A stretch of 11,234 bases of DNA from CAZSGN01 sp964606415 (GTDB lineage: Bacteria; Bacteroidota; Bacteroidia; Bacteroidales; JBBRXJ01): NCBI GenBank assembly GCA_964606415.1, contig CAZSGN010000083.1, forward strand, positions 1 through 11,234. The letters run 5' to 3'. Position numbers and translations under genes: made by a program. Every line of letters begins with the position of its first letter. The first letter of the stretch is position 1. The notes beneath the pieces were generated by a model. The model was not told the DNA's origin and did no database searches. It saw only the letters and a program-made list of their open reading frames with translations. This document shows positions 6,720-11,234 of the stretch, one piece after another.

Positions 6720-8246
6720 ATGGATAAGATCATTATTCTTGATTTCGGGTCGCAATATACCCAGTTAATTGCCAGAAGGGTGAGGGAATTAAATGTTTAT
6801 TGTGAAATACATCCCTTTAATAAAATCCCTGACATGACGGAAGAAATCAAAGGGATTATTCTTTCAGGAAGCCCTTTTTCTGTAAAAGACCAAGCCGCTC
6901 CCCGTGTTGATATTACCCGCCTTAGACAGAATCGACCTTTGTTAGGGGTTTGTTATGGAGCTCAATTAATGGTTGATCTTCATGGAGGGAGTGTTGAAGC
7001 CTCGAAGCACCGGGAATATGGGCGTGCTACACTTGATGAAATCCACTATGACAAGGATCTTTTGAAAGGATTGTCTTTAGGCACACAGGTATGGATGTCG
7101 CATGGGGATACAATTATTCAATTGCCCGATTCATTTGAGATTATCGGCAGCACAGAAGATGTAAAGGTAGCTGCTTATAAGGTTAATAATGAACAAACCT
7201 ATGGCATTCAGTTTCATCCCGAAGTATATCATACGACTGAAGGAAAGTTGCTCTTGCAAAATTTCGTTGTTCATATTGCAGGATGTAAGCAGGACTGGAC
7301 GCCGGAGTCTTTTGCCGAAACGACGATTGCTTCTTTGAAGCAGCGTCTTAATGGCGATAAAGTGGTATTGGGCTTATCGGGGGGGGTAGATTCTTCAGTA
7401 GCGGCCTTGCTTCTTCATAAAGCTATTGGCAAAAATCTTACCTGTCTTTTTGTTGATAATGGCTTATTGAGGAAAGACGAATTTGAAAAGGTTCTTGATT
7501 CTTATAAAGGCATGGGATTGAATGTTGTCGGTGTCCGAGAAGCTGATAAATTTCTTGGTGATCTGGAAGGGGTTTCTGATCCCGAAGAAAAAAGAAAAAT
7601 TATTGGTCGCGATTTTATTGAAGTTTTTGATGCTGAAGCAAAAAAAATTAAAGAGGTTAAATGGTTGGCACAAGGGACTATTTACCCGGATGTCATTGAA
7701 TCTGTATCAGTGAATGGCCCTTCTGCTACAATAAAATCACATCATAATGTGGGTGGTTTGCCGGAGAAAATGAATCTAAAGGTGGTCGAACCGCTCAAGC
7801 TGCTTTTTAAGGATGAGGTGCGAAGAGTGGGGCATACTATTGGCCTTAATAATGATTTGCTCGGCAGGCATCCTTTTCCTGGCCCGGGCCTTGCAGTTCG
7901 TATTCTTGGTGCGATTACCAAAGACAAGGTTAGGATTCTTCAGGAAGTTGATAATATTTACATCGAGGGTTTGCGCAAATTTGATCTTTATGATGATGTA
8001 TGGCAGGCTGCAGCTATTTTGCTTCCGATCCATTCAGTTGGAGTGATGGGAGATGAGCGGACTTATGAGAATGCTGTTGCCTTAAGGGCAGTCAATTCAA
8101 CAGACGGCATGACTGCTGATTGGTCCAGACTTCCATACGATTTCCTTTCCTGGGTGTCTAACAGGATTATTAATTCGGTGAAAGGGGTTAATCGTGTTGT
8201 ATATGATATTAGCTCAAAGCCTCCTGCTACAATTGAATGGGAGTAG
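6720..8246 (+). CDS. guaA: GMP synthase (glutamine-hydrolysing)
   Basis: 508 residues from the ATG at 6720, the usual length. The enzyme converts XMP to GMP using ATP and ammonia taken from glutamine, the last step of de novo GMP synthesis. Class I glutamine amidotransferase domain (about 1-187): nucleophile C78 in GVCYGAQ, then H166 and E168 in FHPEV. ATP pyrophosphatase domain: P-loop GLSGGVDSS (218-226). The C-terminal dimerisation and XMP-binding part has GRHPFPGPGLAVR (382-394) and ends KPPATIEWE, the standard terminus. An in-frame TTG at 6702 would add six residues, but it overlaps the -7 promoter element and breaks the conserved MDKIIILDFGSQY start, so I prefer the ATG. Probably transcribed from its own promoter. 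Confidence 0.98.
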   Translation: MDKIIILDFGSQYTQLIARRVRELNVYCEIHPFNKIPDMTEEIKGIILSGSPFSVKDQAAPRVDITRLRQNRPLLGVCYGAQLMVDLHGGSVEASKHREYGRATLDEIHYDKDLLKGLSLGTQVWMSHGDTIIQLPDSFEIIGSTEDVKVAAYKVNNEQTYGIQFHPEVYHTTEGKLLLQNFVVHIAGCKQDWTPESFAETTIASLKQRLNGDKVVLGLSGGVDSSVAALLLHKAIGKNLTCLFVDNGLLRKDEFEKVLDSYKGMGLNVVGVREADKFLGDLEGVSDPEEKRKIIGRDFIEVFDAEAKKIKEVKWLAQGTIYPDVIESVSVNGPSATIKSHHNVGGLPEKMNLKVVEPLKLLFKDEVRRVGHTIGLNNDLLGRHPFPGPGLAVRILGAITKDKVRILQEVDNIYIEGLRKFDLYDDVWQAAAILLPIHSVGVMGDERTYENAVALRAVNSTDGMTADWSRLPYDFLSWVSNRIINSVKGVNRVVYDISSKPPATIEWE

Positions 8247-8277
8247 AATGCGAATAGGTTAAAAAGGAGGGTAAAGA

Positions 8278-8309
8278 TTTTTATAGCTCAAAAAAATAAA
8301 TTATATTCG
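8278..8309 (+). promoter_or_regulatory. Possible tRNA-Leu promoter
   Basis: TTTT (8278-8281), a 20-nt spacer, and TATATTCG (8302-8309) each differ by one base from the Bacteroidota -33 TTTG and -7 TAnnTTTG elements, at ideal spacing. The start would be near 8313, about 17 nt before the tRNA. Weak sequence match but plausible position. Confidence 0.35.
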
Positions 8310-8329
8310 CAAGCCAAAGTATTATTAAT

Positions 8330-8413
8330 GCCGAAGTGGCGGAATTGGTAGACGCGCTGGATTCAAAATCCAGTGATGGCAACATCGTGTGGGTTCGAGT
8401 CCCACCTTCGGTA
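8330..8413 (+). tRNA. tRNA-Leu (anticodon CAA)
   Basis: A complete type II tRNA cloverleaf reading UUG codons. Acceptor stem GCCGAAG pairs with CTTCGGT (8406-8412), with a G-T wobble at the first pair, and the discriminator base is A8413. The anticodon stem CTGGA/TCCAG encloses the loop TTCAAAA with CAA at 8364-8366. The long variable arm has stem GATG/CATC around GCAA (8375-8386). The T-arm is GTGGG-TTCGAGT-CCCAC (8389-8405). CCA is not encoded (the next bases are CAA), so the 3' end needs trimming, for example by the RNase Z encoded upstream, and CCA addition. Confidence 0.97.
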
Positions 8414-8465
8414 CAATAAACTTCTCATAAGATCCCTTATCGCCGGGGTTATTAATACGTATCAA

Positions 8466-8912
8466 ATGGCAAAAGAAGAGACGCTTCATCCCTACGGTGA
8501 AAAACAAGAACAATTTGATGCAAGGTACCTTGAGATGGCCTGTATATGGGCTAAGAATTCTTATTGTATCAGGCGGCAGGTAGGAGCCCTTATCGTTAAA
8601 GATAAGATGATTATTTCAGACGGATACAATGGAACACCTTCAGGCTTTGAAAATATTTGCGAGGATGATACCGGGAAAACCAAGCCATATGTTTTGCATG
8701 CAGAAGCCAATGCAATAACAAAAGTTGCCAAATCAAATAATAGTAGCTCCGGAGCAACGTTATACATTACAACTTCGCCTTGTCTCGAATGTGCTAAACT
8801 TATTATTCAGGCCGGTATCCGGCGCGTGGTGTATGTTGATTCTTACCATGTTGATGATGGGATCAGATTACTTGAAAGGGCAAAGATTGAGGTTGTTAAG
8901 ATGAATTTGTAA
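8466..8912 (+). CDS. dCMP deaminase-family protein (cytidine/deoxycytidylate deaminase fold)
   Basis: 148 residues. The zinc-dependent deaminase signature is complete: H78 and catalytic E80 in LHAEANAI, and C106 and C109 in SPCLECAK. GYNGTPSGFENICED (53-67) is the segment typical of deoxycytidylate deaminases, which turn dCMP into dUMP for thymidylate synthesis. The frame is open upstream into the tRNA, but the ATG at 8466 is the first one after the tRNA end and gives the expected N-terminus, so earlier starts are rejected. There is no clear promoter motif in the 52-bp gap after the tRNA, so it may be read through from the tRNA promoter. It is followed 26 bp later by the protease gene. Substrate is inferred from the motif; a ComEB-type label would describe the same family. 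Confidence 0.9.
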   Translation: MAKEETLHPYGEKQEQFDARYLEMACIWAKNSYCIRRQVGALIVKDKMIISDGYNGTPSGFENICEDDTGKTKPYVLHAEANAITKVAKSNNSSSGATLYITTSPCLECAKLIIQAGIRRVVYVDSYHVDDGIRLLERAKIEVVKMNL

Positions 8913-8938
8913 CAAGCTGTAAAGAAGATTCCAGGTTT

Positions 8939-10579
8939 ATGAAAAAAATAAAAGATATTATCCGTTCTCTTCAGGAGAAAAACGCTATTTTACCTTTAAT
9001 TATTAGCATATCCATTGTTTTAGGGATGCTTGGTGGACGGTGGATTGCCCAAAATGAGCATTCGCAGCCAGAGTATATTGTTTATCCGGAAAGGGAAAAC
9101 AAGATTGATGAGGTTCTGCATTATATTGAAAATAGTTATGTGGATACAGTTAATTTGAATATTCTTTCCGAGACAGCGATAAATGCAATTCTTGATAGCC
9201 TGGACCCTCATTCTGTTTATGTAAAAGAAAAAAGGTTGAAACGTGCTAATGAGCCGTTGGAAGGAAAATTTAGCGGGATAGGCATCCAGTTCAACATGCA
9301 AGAAGATACCATAATGGTTGTAAAAACAATTAGTAATGGACCTTCTGAAAAAGTGGGGTTACAGGCAGGTGATCGTATTGTTGAGATCAATGATTCTTTG
9401 GTAGCAGGAGTGAATATGCCTACTAATGAAATTGTAGATCAGCTCAAAGGAACGAAAGGGACTTCTGTTGAAGTTGGTGTGTTGAGGAAAGGCGAAGATG
9501 ATTTAATTGATTTTACCATTGTGAGGGATGATATCCCATTATATAGCATTGATGTTTCATATATGTTAAATGACAATGTAGGTTTTATTAAGATTAGTAA
9601 CTTTTCCCGGACAACTTATAATGAGTTTATTTCTGCTATTGATAAGTTAAGAAGCCGAGGAATGGAAAAATTAGTGCTGGATGTTCGTGGAAATGGTGGT
9701 GGGTATTTGCAAGCGGCTCATCAGGTGGCTGATGAGTTTCTTGAAAAAGGGAAGCTAATTGTCTACACAGAAGGAAAATCAAGTCCCAGACAAGAATTCC
9801 TTGCCACAAAACGTGGTAAATTGAAAGAGACACCAACGGTTATTTTGATTGATGAGTGGAGTGCTTCGGCAAGTGAGATTGTGGCTGGGGCATTGCAGGA
9901 TAATGACCAAGGGACTATTGTTGGGCGACGTTCTTTTGGGAAAGGGCTGGTGCAGCAACAGATTATGTTAAGTGACGGGTCTGCTTTGCGGTTGACGGTA
10001 GCTCGTTATTATACTCCAACGGGAAGATCTATTCAGAAACCATATAATAATGGGGAAAAAGATTATTTTGAAGATGTGGTAAGAAGATATGAGCATGGTG
10101 AGTTTTTCGAGGTGGATAGTATTGATTTTCCTGATTCATTATTGTATGAAACACCTGGTGGTAAAGTTGTTTATGGAGGCGGGGGAATAATGCCTGATGT
10201 GTTTGTGCCAAAAGATACATCAAACTATACGCCTTATCTTTCTCAGGTGACTAATCGCGGCATGGTTTATCGTTTTGCTTTTGATTATGCAGATGAGCAC
10301 AGGACAAAGATGAATCAATTTGAAGATATTAAAGCTTTAGAGGAGTACCTTGATCAAAATAATATTCTTGATCAATTTACTATTTATGCTCAAAAAAAGG
10401 GGGTTGAGCCGGCACCGGGGGAAATAAAAGAATCATCCGTGATTCTGAATAACCAAATTAAAGCATATATAGCCAGGAATGTATTAGATTCAAAAGGATT
10501 CTATCCTATTATTGGCCGGATTGACCAGACATTGAAAAAAGCAATTGAATTGTTGGAGACAAAAGAACCTCCTCATTAA
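8939..10579 (+). CDS. C-terminal processing peptidase, S41 family, with PDZ domain
   Basis: 546 residues. A membrane-anchored periplasmic serine protease of the CtpA/Prc type, which trims or degrades proteins from their C-termini. A single hydrophobic segment (about 17-32) acts as an uncleaved anchor. The N-terminal helical region contains DSLDPHSVYV (86-95), a family landmark. A PDZ domain spans about 109-197 (GIGIQF at 113-118; GLQAGDRI at 140-147). The S41 core has DVRGNGGGYLQAA (248-260) and the catalytic Ser310 within EWSASASEIVAGALQDND, with E313 three residues later and Lys335 in SFGKGLVQQ, 25 residues after the serine as in algal D1 protease. The C-terminal 150 residues are an extra helical region common in Bacteroidota versions. 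Likely in one transcript with the deaminase. No terminator is obvious after the stop. Confidence 0.94.
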   Translation: MKKIKDIIRSLQEKNAILPLIISISIVLGMLGGRWIAQNEHSQPEYIVYPERENKIDEVLHYIENSYVDTVNLNILSETAINAILDSLDPHSVYVKEKRLKRANEPLEGKFSGIGIQFNMQEDTIMVVKTISNGPSEKVGLQAGDRIVEINDSLVAGVNMPTNEIVDQLKGTKGTSVEVGVLRKGEDDLIDFTIVRDDIPLYSIDVSYMLNDNVGFIKISNFSRTTYNEFISAIDKLRSRGMEKLVLDVRGNGGGYLQAAHQVADEFLEKGKLIVYTEGKSSPRQEFLATKRGKLKETPTVILIDEWSASASEIVAGALQDNDQGTIVGRRSFGKGLVQQQIMLSDGSALRLTVARYYTPTGRSIQKPYNNGEKDYFEDVVRRYEHGEFFEVDSIDFPDSLLYETPGGKVVYGGGGIMPDVFVPKDTSNYTPYLSQVTNRGMVYRFAFDYADEHRTKMNQFEDIKALEEYLDQNNILDQFTIYAQKKGVEPAPGEIKESSVILNNQIKAYIARNVLDSKGFYPIIGRIDQTLKKAIELLETKEPPH

Positions 10580-10868
10580 TATTTATGGGTCTGCTGCATA
10601 TTTCGTGGGTATAATGAAAGTATACAGAAGCATTTTTAATAAAAGATGACTATAATAAGCTGCTTAGAGCGGCCTGATTGCAGAAAATCGAAATAGATGA
10701 AATCCTCACCATAAGGCTTATAAAATGGGAAATAATTGATTTAAGACAAAAGGGCATGAACCGAATCCCCTTTAGGAGTGAGCTCAGCGAAGCTAATATA
10801 AAGGTCAGCAGTTTATTAAGATGACGTTGTTGGTTTGCCGGGTGACCGAGTTACCAGGATATTAAGTG

Positions 10869-10886
10869 ATTGAGTTAATTGAGTTA
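10869..10886 (+). repeat. 9-bp tandem repeat, two exact copies
   Basis: ATTGAGTTA occurs twice in tandem, followed by a decayed copy (AAGTTGAGTAA). It is short and may be chance or slippage in an AT-rich spacer. Confidence 0.6.
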
Positions 10887-10967
10887 AATAAGTTGAGTAA
10901 TGATATTTTATTGGTTTCTACTAAAATCTTGTGGGTGTGGCCAGCAAACTTGCGAAGGAAAGGGCGT

Positions 10968-10996
10968 AGCTATGGCCCTGTGTGGATGCCATAGTT
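10968..10996 (+). repeat. Hairpin with 9-bp stem
   Basis: AGCTATGGC (10968-10976) pairs with GCCATAGTT (10988-10996), one G-T pair included, around an 11-nt loop. An alternative arm GCAAACT (10944-10950) can pair with AGTTTGC (10993-10999), which overlaps the right arm, so the two stems exclude each other. No T-run follows directly. Confidence 0.55.
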
Positions 10997-11000
10997 TGCG

Positions 11001-11055
11001 TCCCGATTATTGTTTTTGGGCATTTGAAAAAAATGCTACAAAACATATATCGGGA
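11001..11055 (+). repeat. Nested hairpin followed by T-runs
   Basis: Outer arms TCCCGAT (11001-11007) and ATCGGGA (11049-11055) enclose an inner hairpin GCATTT/AAATGC (11020-11025, 11031-11036, loop GAAAA). Six T residues follow directly and a further T-run lies at about 11068-11074. It resembles a branched terminator or a structured RNA. Pairing was read by eye. Confidence 0.45.
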
Positions 11056-11081
11056 TTTTTTGCTTCGTTTTTTTGTTACGA

Positions 11082-11162
11082 ATCCCACATCATTAAAGTT
11101 TATCAAAAAAATAAAATTTTAAATTATATCAAGCGTTTATTAAAATAATGATGATGTGGGAT
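11082..11162. repeat. 12-bp perfect inverted repeat flanking 57 bp of AT-rich DNA
   Basis: ATCCCACATCAT (11082-11093) and ATGATGTGGGAT (11151-11162) are exact reverse complements. With one extra GAT bulged out, the match grows by two pairs (TA at 11094-11095 with TA at 11146-11147). The spacer is almost entirely A/T. Possible readings are a miniature transposable element, recombination sites around an invertible segment, or one arm of an RNA switch. No promoter motif lies inside the spacer on either strand. Confidence 0.6.
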
Positions 11163-11163
11163 C

Positions 11164-11201
11164 GCCGGTGGACAGTGTTTGTGGCCTTGCGGGTGTCCGG
11201 C
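11164..11201. repeat. GC-rich bulged hairpin
   Basis: GCC plus GGACA (11164-11166, 11170-11174) pair with TGTCCGGC (11194-11201), leaving a 3-nt bulge and a 19-nt loop. It directly follows the 12-bp inverted repeat. Confidence 0.4.
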
Positions 11202-11230
11202 AACAAAAACCACTAAACCCTTAAAAAACC

Positions 11231-11234
11231 ATGA
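11231..11234 (+). CDS. Possible start of the next gene, cut by the right edge
   Basis: An ATG at 11231-11233 follows the A-rich run TTAAAAAACC, which looks like the start regions of other genes here. Only one codon is visible, so it cannot be confirmed or named. Confidence 0.2.

Larger units (their letters stand above)
10580..11234. other. Gene-free region rich in inverted repeats
   Basis: 655 bp after the protease with no convincing gene. The first 250 bp look like plain spacer; a 6-bp stem GCTGCT/AGCGGC (10659-10673) has no T-run. From about 10830 the sequence changes to GC-richer patches mixed with very AT-rich stretches, and it holds several inverted repeats, listed separately. TGGTTTGCCGG (10831-10841) resembles, inverted, the bases CCGGCAACAAAAACCA (11197-11212), so the patch might be one repeat element of about 380 bp; this is weak. 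No TAnnTTTG promoter was found on the plus strand here. Confidence 0.6.

Noticed and set aside
8373..8465. Upstream extension of the deaminase frame
   Set aside because: It begins inside the tRNA anticodon stem. The ATG at 8466 gives the normal N-terminus.
8811..8823. Perfect small hairpin GCCGG-TAT-CCGGC inside the deaminase gene
   Set aside because: Only five pairs, no T-run, within well-conserved coding sequence; best taken as chance.
10659..10673. Hairpin GCTGCT-TAG-AGCGGC after the protease gene, considered as a terminator
   Set aside because: No T-run follows and one pair is G-T, so it does not fit an intrinsic terminator.
10678..10824. Open frame of 49 codons, starting TTG, after the protease gene
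   Set aside because: Short, no ATG at its start, preceded by an in-frame stop at 10675, and unlike any family I recognise. A gene remnant is possible but unsupported.
10900..11148. 82-codon frame with many cysteines (SCGCGQQTCEGKG, LCGCHSL)
   Set aside because: It crosses several inverted repeats and an extremely AT-rich stretch, has no promoter or start-region support, no recognisable domain, and ends in a low-complexity tail. More likely a by-product of a DNA repeat.

Overview
The window looks like ordinary chromosomal DNA of a Bacteroidota species, probably Bacteroidales/Marinilabiliales-like. The evidence is the protein signatures (an S1 protein with the TTLGD-type C-terminal block, a Bacteroidota-style RNase Z arm), AT-rich intergenic DNA, A/T-rich start regions without clear Shine-Dalgarno sequences, and several matches to the Bacteroidota promoter pattern (-33 TTTG, -7 TAnnTTTG). 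The exact genus cannot be read from this sequence.

Left part (1-2851, minus strand): a cysJ-cysI operon for assimilatory NADPH sulfite reductase. cysI runs off the left edge. Upstream of cysJ lies a well-spaced Bacteroidota promoter (TTTG-N20-TATTTTTG) and a perfect 8-bp inverted repeat over the predicted transcription start, which would suit an operator. The 457-bp divergent intergenic region also carries the promoter and leader of rpsA.

Middle part (3089-8246, plus strand): rpsA (ribosomal protein S1, long because of charged tails at both ends), a small STAS-domain protein, rnz (RNase Z, tRNA 3' processing) and guaA (GMP synthetase). The most striking unexplained signal here is a perfect 10-bp hairpin followed by eight T residues, placed inside the first tenth of rnz. 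It has the form of an intrinsic terminator inside a coding region.

Right part (8330-10579, plus strand): a tRNA-Leu(CAA), then a dCMP deaminase-family gene and a C-terminal processing protease (S41, PDZ, membrane anchored) separated by only 26 bp. The tRNA encodes no CCA, so it would need RNase Z and CCA-adding enzyme to mature.

The last 655 bp (10580-11234) hold no convincing gene. They contain a cluster of inverted repeats in GC-richer patches, some able to pair in alternative ways, plus a possible start codon at the very edge. This is the best candidate for an interspersed repeat, a structured leader or an unannotated RNA. I see no complete new multi-gene system: the genes are housekeeping, and the interest lies in regulatory and structural DNA.
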